This document shows, one piece after another, positions 8,963 to 16,158 of a stretch of 45,850 nt of DNA. The DNA is taken from positions 1-45,850 of the forward strand of contig JAPOWV010000053.1 in NCBI GenBank assembly GCA_026707445.1, written 5' to 3'. Each line of letters begins with the position of its first letter. The stretch's first letter is position 1. This DNA comes from Gammaproteobacteria bacterium. GTDB taxonomy: Bacteria > Pseudomonadota > Gammaproteobacteria > Steroidobacterales > Foliamicaceae. Under the pieces are notes generated by a model. That model did no database searches. It was given only the letters and a program-made list of their open reading frames with translations, and was not told the origin of the DNA. Both the position numbers and the translations under genes were made by a program.

Positions 8963-9400
8963 ATGGCCCGCCGCCACGAGATCATCGCGGACATCATTGC
9001 AGGTCAGACCGTGGCCAGCCAGGCGCAGCTCGGCCGGCTGCTGGCGGAGCGCGGCATACGCGTTACGCAGTCGTGCATAAGCCGTGACCTGTCGGTCATA
9101 GGCGCGGTCAAGCGGGGACGCGCGTACTCTGTTGCATCGTCGGACATTTCCGAGGGGGACCGGCAAATGCTCGCCACTTACGCGCGCGGCCTGGCCAATG
9201 CCGGGCCCAACCTCGCGATCGTGCGGACCGCGACCGGAGCGGCCCAGCGGATTGCGCTGTTCCTCGATCGCTGCGGCTGGCCCGAGATCGTGGCGACCGT
9301 GGCCGGCGACGACACGATCTTCGTCGCCACCCGCAACCGGGACGAACAGCGGGTGTTGCTGGCGCGCCTGCGTCGCGAAACGGCACTGGTTTCTTCCTGA
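8963..9400 (+). CDS. argR: Arginine repressor
   Basis: ArgR is the hexameric arginine-responsive repressor. The 145-residue protein has an N-terminal winged helix with VTQSCISRDL, corresponding to the DNA-recognition motif TQATVSRDL, and a C-terminal effector domain with GAAQRIALFLD and GDDTIFVA, the arginine-binding GDDTI block. It looks more like the AhrC type than the Escherichia coli ArgR. The start at 8963 is preferred because a GGGGACGGA ribosome site precedes it and alignment with AhrC begins here; an in-frame ATG at 8942 would add seven residues. It is the first gene of the arginine operon, 25 bases ahead of argG, so regulator and targets would be made together. Confidence 0.92.
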   Translation: MARRHEIIADIIAGQTVASQAQLGRLLAERGIRVTQSCISRDLSVIGAVKRGRAYSVASSDISEGDRQMLATYARGLANAGPNLAIVRTATGAAQRIALFLDRCGWPEIVATVAGDDTIFVATRNRDEQRVLLARLRRETALVSS

Positions 9401-9425
9401 ACTCAAGGCGACCCGGCAACCACCC

Positions 9426-10652
9426 ATGAGCACCTCTCCCATAGTGCTGGCTTATTCCGGCGGACTGGACACTTCGTTCTGCGTGCCCTGGCTGCGCGAG
9501 AAGTATCGGCGCCCTGTGGTCACGCTGACGGTCAATACCGGCGGCATCGATTCCGGCCAGGCCGAATCGCTGGAGCGCCGGGCTCTGGAGCTGGGCGCCC
9601 GGCGGCACATGCTGGTGGAAGCGCGCCCGCAGTTCTTCGATGAAGTGATCCGCCATCTCATCGCCGGCAACGTGCGGCGCGGGCACACCTATCCGCTGTG
9701 CGTGGGCGCCGAACGGGGCGTGCAGGCGAAGATCCTGGCCCGCACCGCGCAGGAGCTGGGCAGCGACACCGTGGCGCACGGCTGCACCGCCGCCGGCAAC
9801 GATCAGTTCCGTTTCGAAATGGCCATGCGCGCGCTGGCGCCCGAAATCAACGTGCTGGCGCCGGTGCGCGACGAGTCCTTTCAGCGCCGCGAGCAGGTCG
9901 CGTACCTGGCCGAGCGCGGCGCACCGCAACTTCCGCAGGGCGGCGATTACTCGATCAACCGGGGGCTGTGGGGCGTGACCATCGGCGGCCGCGAGACCCT
10001 GACTTCCGCCGGTTCCATCCCGGAAACGGCCTGGGTCCTGTCCGCGGGTGCGCTGGAAGATCCGCTTCCCGAAGAGTCGCATGAGCTGGAATTCGAGGCG
10101 GGGCTGCCGGTTTCCTGGGACGGCGAAGCCATGCGGCCCGTGGAGCTGATCGAGAAGCTTGAAGCCGCCGGGGGGCGTTTCGGGATCGGCCGGGGCATTC
10201 ACCTGGGCGACACCATTCTCGGCTCCAAGGGCCGGGTGGCCTACGAAGCGCCGGCCGCGGAGATACTCCTTTGCGCGCATCGCGAACTGGAAAAACTCAC
10301 GCTGGGCGCGGGACAGATGCGGGTCAAGGACACGCTGGCGGCCATTTACGGCGACATGGTTCACGAGGGCAAGCAGCTCGACCCGGTCTGCCGGGACATC
10401 GAGGCCTTTTTCGACAGTTCGCAGGCGCGGGTATCGGGCCGCGTGCACCTGGTGCTGCGGCCGGGAGCCGTCTGGGTCCGCGGCGTCGAATCGCCCCATT
10501 CGCTGCTGGCCGCAAGCCGGGGCGTGTACGGGGAGAAGGCCGGGGAATGGTCTCCACGCGATGCGCTGGGCGCGGCCCGGGTAATGGCGTTGCCCGGCAT
10601 GCTGCACGGCCGCGTGGGCGAATCGCTCCAAGGGGATGGCGGCGATGCGTAG
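9426..10652 (+). CDS. argG: Argininosuccinate synthase
   Basis: ArgG joins citrulline and aspartate using ATP to form argininosuccinate. The 408-residue protein starts with the ATP-pyrophosphatase loop LAYSGGLDTSF; HGCTAAGNDQFRFE, the DYSINRGLWGVTIGGRE segment and GGRFGIGRG further along are typical of the family. Length is normal. The longer open frame upstream overlaps argR and was rejected because the family begins right at the P-loop strand. It overlaps the next gene by eight bases, starting a chain of overlapping genes down to 17797. Confidence 0.95.
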   Translation: MSTSPIVLAYSGGLDTSFCVPWLREKYRRPVVTLTVNTGGIDSGQAESLERRALELGARRHMLVEARPQFFDEVIRHLIAGNVRRGHTYPLCVGAERGVQAKILARTAQELGSDTVAHGCTAAGNDQFRFEMAMRALAPEINVLAPVRDESFQRREQVAYLAERGAPQLPQGGDYSINRGLWGVTIGGRETLTSAGSIPETAWVLSAGALEDPLPEESHELEFEAGLPVSWDGEAMRPVELIEKLEAAGGRFGIGRGIHLGDTILGSKGRVAYEAPAAEILLCAHRELEKLTLGAGQMRVKDTLAAIYGDMVHEGKQLDPVCRDIEAFFDSSQARVSGRVHLVLRPGAVWVRGVESPHSLLAASRGVYGEKAGEWSPRDALGAARVMALPGMLHGRVGESLQGDGGDA

Positions 10653-11706
10653 CGTAGTGATCGACAAGATGGCCTCGGTCGCCTCGGGCCTGGATCTGGG
10701 GCGCGAGTTGCGCGTGGGCGAGAGCATTCCCGGCGAGGAAGGCGTGATCGTGGCCGTGGAAGTCCTGAACGACAAGTCTTCGTATAACCGGCTGGAACTG
10801 GCCAGCGGCCGCATGGCCCGCGTGCGCAGCGGCGATATCGTCGTGGGCGCACTGGGTCATCGCAAGGCCCTGTTCGGGTATTCCGGCCACCTGCCGGAGA
10901 CCGTAAAGCGCGGCGACGTCCTGCAGTTGCTCAACATAGGCGGCGTGATAGGCGTGTGCGACTCCGTCAACGCCACGATGGGTGCGCCTTTCGATGTGCG
11001 CGTTCTGGGTGTGGTGCTTGAATTCCCGTACCTGGGTCAGCGGGTCGGCGTGCCCGCCCGGGTCGGGGGGCAGGCGCTGGATGGAGAAGGGCCGGGCGAA
11101 CTCAACCTGGGGGGCGTTCCGGTCGTGGCCCTGGCTGGTACCTGCATGAACTCGGGCAAGACCGCGGCGGCCTGCGCGATTATCGGCCGGCTGCGGCACG
11201 AGGGCTACGTGGTGGACGCTTTCAAGGCCACCGGCGTATCGCTGCGTCGCGACATCCTGGCGATGGAGGACGCCGGCGCGCGCAATACTGCGATCTTCAC
11301 GGACTTCGGGATCGTGAGCACCGCTCCCGAGAACGCGCCGCCGCTGGTGCGTTCGATGCTCCGGCAGATGGCGGCCGCCGCGCCCGACGTGATCCTGTTC
11401 GAGTTGGGCGACGGCATCCTGGGCGCCTATGGCGTGGAGGCCATCCTGGCCGACGAGGGGATACGCTCATCCATTTCCTGCCTGCTTCTTTGCGCCAGCG
11501 ATCCCGTCGCCGCCTGGGGCGGGGCGCGACTCCTGAAGGAGCTTTACGGGATCGAAGTGGCCGCCGTTACCGGTCCGGCCACCGACAACCAGGTGGGACT
11601 GGACATCCTGGGTCAGCGGGTCGGCGTGCCGGGCTACAACGCGCTTACGCAAAGCGCGGAGCTTGGCGAGTTCGTGGCCCGCAACGTCTCGCTGGGGCGG
11701 CTATGA
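10645..11706 (+). CDS. P-loop protein of BioD/DUF1611 type in the arginine operon
   Basis: I do not recognise a named gene. The 353-residue protein has a beta-rich N-terminal domain (about 1-150) and a C-terminal P-loop domain. The loop GTCMNSGKT (165-173) has the GTxxxxGKT spacing of dethiobiotin synthetase and DUF1611 proteins, followed by DAFKATG and DVILFELGDGILGAYG, which match DUF1611 landmarks in order. One characterised DUF1611 protein, DgcN, is reported to N-acetylate D-glutamate. This gene lies between argG and argC, overlapping argG by eight bases and argC by four (ATGA). The operon has no argA, argJ or argE, so a role in glutamate acylation or another missing arginine step is plausible but unproven. 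Start 10645 is chosen for AGGGG at 10631-10635; 10636 is an alternative. Confidence 0.7.
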   Translation: MRSVVIDKMASVASGLDLGRELRVGESIPGEEGVIVAVEVLNDKSSYNRLELASGRMARVRSGDIVVGALGHRKALFGYSGHLPETVKRGDVLQLLNIGGVIGVCDSVNATMGAPFDVRVLGVVLEFPYLGQRVGVPARVGGQALDGEGPGELNLGGVPVVALAGTCMNSGKTAAACAIIGRLRHEGYVVDAFKATGVSLRRDILAMEDAGARNTAIFTDFGIVSTAPENAPPLVRSMLRQMAAAAPDVILFELGDGILGAYGVEAILADEGIRSSISCLLLCASDPVAAWGGARLLKELYGIEVAAVTGPATDNQVGLDILGQRVGVPGYNALTQSAELGEFVARNVSLGRL

Positions 11707-12752
11707 GCGTTCCGGCCGTAATCCTGGGCGCTTCCGGGTACGTGGCGGGCGAACTGCTGCGCATCCTCGCCGGTCATCCGGATTTCCGCATCGCCGGGGC
11801 GATTTCGGAAAGCAACGCGGGCAAGCCGGTGGAATCCGTGTTTTCCAACCTCACGGGCATCTGGCCCGAGTTCCGCTTCCGTCCCTTCTCCGAGTTGGCC
11901 GAGGTGCTCGAGGAGCGTTGCGCCGTCTTTTCCTGTGCTCCGCATGGCGCAAGCGCGGGTCTGATCGCGGCAGCGCTGAAGGTGGCCGACGAACAGGACG
12001 TCCGGGTCCGTATCGTGGACGCTTCGGCGGACTTTCGCTTCGCCGACGCGGACGCGTACGAGCAGGTTTACGGCGCAGTACACGGTGCACCGGAACTGCT
12101 GCCCTCATTCTCCTGCGCCTTGCCGGAACATCGTCCGGCGGCCGCCACTCGGCATATCGGCCATCCCGGCTGTTTCGCCAGCGCGTTGCTGCTGGCGTCG
12201 GTGCCCCTGATGCGCCACGGGCTCACCGCCACGCCCCTGTTCGCCAGCGGCGTTACCGGCAGCACGGGCGCCGGCAAACAACCCCTTCCGACCACTCATC
12301 ACCCGGTCCGGCATTCCAACATGTTCGCCTACCGCCCGCTGAAGCACCGGCACGCGCCGGAGGTTGAAGCCGTGTGCGAGGCGGTGAGCGGCGTTCGGCC
12401 CGACCTGCGTTTCGTGCCGCACTCGGGTCCTTTCGCGCGCGGGATTTACATAACGATGCAGGCCGGGCTGGAGGGATCCGTCGGCGCGGAACGGATCAGG
12501 GAGGCTTTTGCGGATACCTATGCCGAGGCGCCCTTCGTGCACGTGATCGACCGTCCGCCGAAGCTCAAGGACGTGGTTGGAGGCAACCATGCCCATATCG
12601 GGGTCACGGCGGACCGTGGTTCGGTGGCCGTTTTCGTGGTGCTGGACAACCTCGTCAAGGGTGCGGCCGGCGGCGCCGTGCAATGGATGAATCGCCTGTA
12701 CGGTCTTGAGGAAACCGCGGGCCTTGCGGCCGCGGGCCCGGCATGGACGTGA
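11703..12752 (+). CDS. argC: N-acyl-gamma-glutamyl-phosphate reductase
   Basis: ArgC reduces N-acetyl- (or N-succinyl-) gamma-glutamyl phosphate to the semialdehyde with NADPH. The 349-residue protein has the NADPH loop LGASGYVAGELL, the catalytic cysteine in GHPGCFAS, and GVTGSTGAGKQP followed by HSNMFAYRP, a segment seen in the ArgC type found with N-acylornithine carbamoyltransferases. Start ATG at 11703 overlaps the previous stop (ATGA). Its own stop at 12750-12752 overlaps the ancestral argD start at 12743 by ten bases, so coupling to argD was originally direct. Confidence 0.95.
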   Translation: MSVPAVILGASGYVAGELLRILAGHPDFRIAGAISESNAGKPVESVFSNLTGIWPEFRFRPFSELAEVLEERCAVFSCAPHGASAGLIAAALKVADEQDVRVRIVDASADFRFADADAYEQVYGAVHGAPELLPSFSCALPEHRPAAATRHIGHPGCFASALLLASVPLMRHGLTATPLFASGVTGSTGAGKQPLPTTHHPVRHSNMFAYRPLKHRHAPEVEAVCEAVSGVRPDLRFVPHSGPFARGIYITMQAGLEGSVGAERIREAFADTYAEAPFVHVIDRPPKLKDVVGGNHAHIGVTADRGSVAVFVVLDNLVKGAAGGAVQWMNRLYGLEETAGLAAAGPAWT

Positions 12753-13045
12753 GCGTCGCGTCACGGACGCCGGCCGCCGGCGATGTGCGCAGCGCCGAGG
12801 CCGCGCACCTAGTGCCGTGTCACGCGTGTAGAGTCGCATCAGAGCGGGCGGGGCGGGCCAATGCAAGGCGCCGTCCGCAGGGAATACGTCCGTATTGTCC
12901 AGGGCGGCAACGCCGCAGTGGCGCGCCCCGCCCGCTCCCGAAGGGCGCGTCCCCCATGGTCTGTGGCGGCGTTGCGCCCCTTGGCAATGGGAGGCGCCAT
13001 TCCCGGCGGGACGCGTCTTGCCACAAACCATGGGGGACGCGCTGA
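12743..13045 (+). other. Ancestral argD 5' end, now a 100-codon frame through the inserted element
   Basis: An ATG at 12743 overlapping the argC stop opens a frame MDVSVASRTPAAGDVRSAEAAHL up to the insertion at 12812. Beyond it, codons 24-100 are translated from the inserted element and end at TGA 13043-13045, which overlaps the ATG of the present argD (TGATG). If the element and one CTAG copy are removed in thought, HL joins directly and in frame to AQVYAQFPFEVV of ArgD. The first 23 codons are therefore best read as the displaced original N-terminus. The 100-residue product may still be made as a leader peptide for reinitiation. Confidence 0.75.
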
Positions 13046-13075
13046 TGCGACTCTACACGCGTGACACGGCACTAG
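12809..13075. mobile_element. MITE-like element with 29-bp inverted repeats and CTAG target duplication
   Basis: Terminal inverted repeats at 12813-12841 and 13043-13071 are perfectly complementary over 29 bases, beginning TGCCGTGTCACGCGTG. Each is bounded outside by CTAG (12809-12812 and 13072-13075), giving a 33-base perfect inverted pair, a 259-base element and a 4-base duplication. CTAG fits the YTAR target of IS5-family transposases. The interior holds no transposase gene but further pairs: 12842-12855 with 12924-12937 (14 bases), 12945-12967 with 13020-13042 (22 of 23), and AATACG/CGTATT at 12883-12896. The RNA could fold as a branched structure. No second copy is visible in this window. 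The right end carries GGGGGA and an ATG that now starts argD. Confidence 0.85.
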
Positions 13076-14217
13076 CCCAGGTGTACGCGCAGTTTCCGTT
13101 CGAGGTCGTGTCGGGCGACGGCGCTTACCTCAACTGCGCCGACGGCCGCCGGTTGCTGGACCTGTACGGGGGGCACGCGGTATGCGCTCTCGGCCATGGG
13201 CATCCGCGGCTGATGCAGGCTATCCGGCGGCAGACGGGCGAACTGCTGTTCGCCAGCAACGCGGTGGCGTTGCGCGTTCGGGCGCGCGCGGCCGACAAGC
13301 TGGCGGAATTCGCGCCGCCGGGGCTGGATCGGGTCTTCTTCGTCAATTCGGGGGCGGAAGCCAACGAGAATGCTCTGCGCCTGGCCTGCAAGCTCACGGG
13401 GCGGTCGCGCGTGGTCGCTCTGGAGCATGGTTTTCACGGCCGCACGGCGGCTGCCGGCGCGGTCACCTGGGGGGCGCGGGAGCGCTGGTACGGGTTTCCG
13501 AATACGCCTTTCGACGTGGCCTTCGCGCCCCGCGACAACGCCGCTGCCGTGGTCTCGCACATCGACGGCGAAACCGCCGCGGTCATTCTCGAGCCCATAC
13601 AGGGCCTCGCGGGCGCGTTCGCCCTGAGCGACGACTTTCTGCGCGACGTGCGCGCCGCCTGCGACAGGCACGGTGCGTTTCTGATCGCCGATGAAGTGCA
13701 GTGCGGTATGGGCCGAAGCGGCCTGCCGTTCGCCGTAATGCATTCGGGCGTGGCGCCGGACATGATCACTGCCGCCAAGTCCCTGGGCGCGGGCTTTCCC
13801 TGCGCGGCGCTGCTGATGCGCGAGGAAGTCGCGACCCAGCTCGTCGTCGGCGACCTGGGCACTACCTTCGGCGGCGGTCCGCTGGCCTGCGCGGCCATCG
13901 AGGCAGTGCTGGACGTCATGGAAGAGGAACAGCTTCCGTCGCGAGCCGCGGAGCGCGAGCGGCAGATCCGCTCCACCTGCATCGCGGGCCCGGTCGAGGC
14001 GATTGAGGGGCGCGGGCTGCTGCTGGGGCTGAAATGCGCGGGTGGCGCGCGGCCGGTTCGCGACGACCTGCTTGCGGCCGACATTCTTACCGGGACCAGC
14101 GCGCTGCCCGAATGGTTGCGCCTGATGCCCCCGCTTAACCTGCGCGAAAAAGAGGCGGCGCTACTGGCCGCCGCCGTGCATCAACTCGGCTCTTGTCAGG
14201 AGCAGGCAAATGAGTGA
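13045..14217 (+). CDS. argD: N-acylornithine aminotransferase, start rebuilt by inserted element
   Basis: ArgD is the pyridoxal-phosphate transaminase that makes N-acylornithine from the semialdehyde. From 13045 it is 390 residues. LLDLYGGHAVCALGHGHP, NSGAEANENALRLA, EPIQGLAG, IADEVQCGMGRSG and the Schiff-base lysine in ITAAKSLGAGFP are present. DLYGGHAV is typical of the ArgD found in Bacteroidetes-like arginine clusters. The first nine codons (MRLYTRDTA) come from the terminal repeat of the inserted element; native sequence resumes at LAQVYAQFPFEVV. GGGGGA at 13032-13037 provides a ribosome site, and the interrupted upstream frame ends in TGATG here. Other in-frame starts are ATG 13030 and GTG 13081. 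The core enzyme looks intact. Its end overlaps the carbamoyltransferase gene by eight bases. Confidence 0.92.
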   Translation: MRLYTRDTALAQVYAQFPFEVVSGDGAYLNCADGRRLLDLYGGHAVCALGHGHPRLMQAIRRQTGELLFASNAVALRVRARAADKLAEFAPPGLDRVFFVNSGAEANENALRLACKLTGRSRVVALEHGFHGRTAAAGAVTWGARERWYGFPNTPFDVAFAPRDNAAAVVSHIDGETAAVILEPIQGLAGAFALSDDFLRDVRAACDRHGAFLIADEVQCGMGRSGLPFAVMHSGVAPDMITAAKSLGAGFPCAALLMREEVATQLVVGDLGTTFGGGPLACAAIEAVLDVMEEEQLPSRAAERERQIRSTCIAGPVEAIEGRGLLLGLKCAGGARPVRDDLLAADILTGTSALPEWLRLMPPLNLREKEAALLAAAVHQLGSCQEQANE

Positions 14218-15226
14218 CATCCAACGATTCGACGACCTCGCGGACTTTTCGCCCGAGCGGATAGCGGCGCTTCTGGCCCTGGCCGGCCGGCTGGAGAAGC
14301 ATCCGGAACCGGAGGCCCTGAAAGGCAAGGTGCTGTCGCTGCTGTTTCTGAATCCATCGCTTCGAACGCTGGCTTCGTTTCAGGCTTCCATGACCCGCCT
14401 CGGCGGTGGCGCGTTCGTGATCTCGCCGGAAATGTCCATCCACGGGCTGGAGACGCGGCCCGGAATCGTGATGGACGGCGCCGCGGCGGAGCACGTCAAG
14501 GAAGCCGTGCCGGTAATCGCCTCGTACGGCGACGCGCTGGGCTTGCGGGCGTTCGCCGAGCGCCGCGACCTGGTGGAGGACCTGGAAGACCGCGAGTATC
14601 GGAGCATGGCGGAGCTGGTTTCAACGCCCCTGATCAACATGGAGTCGGCCATCAACCATCCATGTCAGAGCCTGGCCGACTGGAAGACCATGGACGACCT
14701 GGGCGCCCCGGTTTCGGGAGGCAAGTTCGTCTTGAGCTGGGCCTACCATCCGCTCGCGCTTCCGCTTGCCGTGCCGGCCGCCACGATCCAGATGGCGGCC
14801 ATGCGCGGAATGGACGTGACCGTGCTACGCCCGGAGGGGTTCGAGCTGCCGCCCCAGGTCATGGACAAGGCCCGCTCGCTGGCCGGGCGTTCCGGGGGGT
14901 CGATCAGTGAAACGGACGACCGTGCGGAGGCGCTTGACGGCGCTCACGTCCTGTACGCCAAGTCCTGGAGTTCGACGGTCCATTACGGTGACAAGCACGA
15001 GGACTACCAGTTGCGCAACCGGCACGAGGACTGGTGCGTCGACGAAGAGTGGTTCGCACCGGCCGAAGAGGACTGCCGGTTCATGCACTGCCTTCCGGTG
15101 CGCCGCAACGTGGTGGTGAGCGAGGCGGTGCTGGACGGGCCGCGCAGCGTAGTGGTGCCGGAAGCGCGCAACCGGATGTGGGTGCAGATGGCCGTGCTCT
15201 ACGCGATGCTGGGGCCGGGACTGTGA
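14210..15226 (+). CDS. argF': N-acylornithine carbamoyltransferase, probably succinylornithine type
   Basis: The enzyme carbamoylates N-acylornithine to N-acylcitrulline, replacing ordinary ornithine carbamoyltransferase. The 338-residue protein has the carbamoyl-phosphate motif PSLRTLAS, NHPCQSLADW and HCLPVRRN. In MDGAAAEHV, Ala93 occupies the position that is Glu92 in the Xanthomonas acetylornithine enzyme (MDGDTEEH) and Pro90 in the Bacteroides fragilis succinylornithine enzyme (MDGDKPEH). Replacement of Glu92 by Ala, Pro, Ser or Val is reported to switch the Xanthomonas enzyme to succinylornithine. The lysine that is carboxylated in the Xanthomonas enzyme is also absent here (RRNVVV). 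The substrate-binding Trp of both relatives aligns with His78 (SIHGLET). I infer a succinylornithine preference, not proved. Confidence 0.88.
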   Translation: MSDIQRFDDLADFSPERIAALLALAGRLEKHPEPEALKGKVLSLLFLNPSLRTLASFQASMTRLGGGAFVISPEMSIHGLETRPGIVMDGAAAEHVKEAVPVIASYGDALGLRAFAERRDLVEDLEDREYRSMAELVSTPLINMESAINHPCQSLADWKTMDDLGAPVSGGKFVLSWAYHPLALPLAVPAATIQMAAMRGMDVTVLRPEGFELPPQVMDKARSLAGRSGGSISETDDRAEALDGAHVLYAKSWSSTVHYGDKHEDYQLRNRHEDWCVDEEWFAPAEEDCRFMHCLPVRRNVVVSEAVLDGPRSVVVPEARNRMWVQMAVLYAMLGPGL

Positions 15227-16158
15227 ACCGCTCGCGTCCGAGCGGCACCGGCTTCGGGGCGCTGCGGGCCGCGGCGCCGTATCTGCGCTTGTACCGTGGC
15301 CGCGTTTTCGTCGTGAAGCTGGGTGGCGAGGTCTTGAGCCGCAGTAGCCGCATAGAGGCTTTGGTCGAGCAGGCCGGGGTCCTGCAGGCGCTGGGCGTGC
15401 GGGTGGTGATCGTGCACGGCGGAGGACCGCAGTCGACCGAACTGACCGGGCGCCTGAAACACAAGGCGCGCATGGTGGCCGGCCGCCGCGTAACCGGGCC
15501 GGAAGACCTGAAGGTGGCCTCGTACGTGCTGAACGGCGAGGTCAACACGCAACTGCTCGCCGCCTGCCGGGCCTGCGGTATCCCCGCGGTCGGCCTGTCC
15601 GGGGTCGACGCCGGCCTGGTGACGGCCCATCGCCGCCCTCCGGTGAAGATGGAAGGCGCCGGCGACGAGCCGGTTGATTTCGGCTTTGTGGGGGACATCG
15701 ACGAAGTCGAACCGGCGGTTCTCGATCTTGCCCTCAGGGAAGGCCTGATCCCGGTCGTAAGCCCGCTTTCGGCCGACGGCGAGGGCAACCTGCTGAATAT
15801 CAACGCGGACACCGTGGCCGCCGCGCTGGCGGTTGCCATCAAGGCCGAGAAACTGGTTCTTACGATGGCCGCGCCGGGCATACTCGAGGACCGTTCCGAT
15901 CCGTCCACGCTGCTGTCGTATCTCGATCTCGCCGCATTGCGCAAGCTGCGCAAGCAGGGATCGCTGGGCGACGGCATGCTGCCCAAGGCCACGGCCATCG
16001 AATCCGCCATCACGGGCGGCGTTCCGCGGGTTCACCTGGTGTCCGGGAGCACGCAGGACGGGCTGCTGCGCGAAGTATTCACCAACGAAGGCTGCGGAAC
16101 GCTGGTTGTGCGCAGCATCGATGCGCTGTCCGCCGAAGAGCAGAAGGCGGCGAAGTAA
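15223..16158 (+). CDS. argB: N-acylglutamate kinase
   Basis: ArgB phosphorylates N-acetyl- or N-succinylglutamate. The 311-residue protein is a single amino-acid-kinase domain: VVKLGGEVL, IVHGGGPQSTELTGRL and NINADTVAAALA are the phosphate-, substrate- and nucleotide-binding blocks. There is no fused acetyltransferase (GNAT) domain, unlike the Xanthomonas bifunctional kinase/synthase, so the first committed acylation step is not encoded in this gene. The GTG start at 15223 overlaps the preceding stop (GTGA), and the stop overlaps argH by one base (TAATG). About 25 extra residues precede the usual beginning of the domain. Confidence 0.93.
   Translation: MNRSRPSGTGFGALRAAAPYLRLYRGRVFVVKLGGEVLSRSSRIEALVEQAGVLQALGVRVVIVHGGGPQSTELTGRLKHKARMVAGRRVTGPEDLKVASYVLNGEVNTQLLAACRACGIPAVGLSGVDAGLVTAHRRPPVKMEGAGDEPVDFGFVGDIDEVEPAVLDLALREGLIPVVSPLSADGEGNLLNINADTVAAALAVAIKAEKLVLTMAAPGILEDRSDPSTLLSYLDLAALRKLRKQGSLGDGMLPKATAIESAITGGVPRVHLVSGSTQDGLLREVFTNEGCGTLVVRSIDALSAEEQKAAK

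Noticed and set aside
9108..10814. A 568-codon minus-strand frame over argG
   Set aside because: The plus strand carries an unmistakable ArgG with all motifs; the antisense product is low in complexity and has no recognisable domain.
12809..13075. An arginine riboswitch or attenuator between argC and argD
   Set aside because: The structure is explained better by perfect terminal inverted repeats with CTAG duplications and by restoration of the argD frame on removal. No run of arginine codons or terminator is evident.
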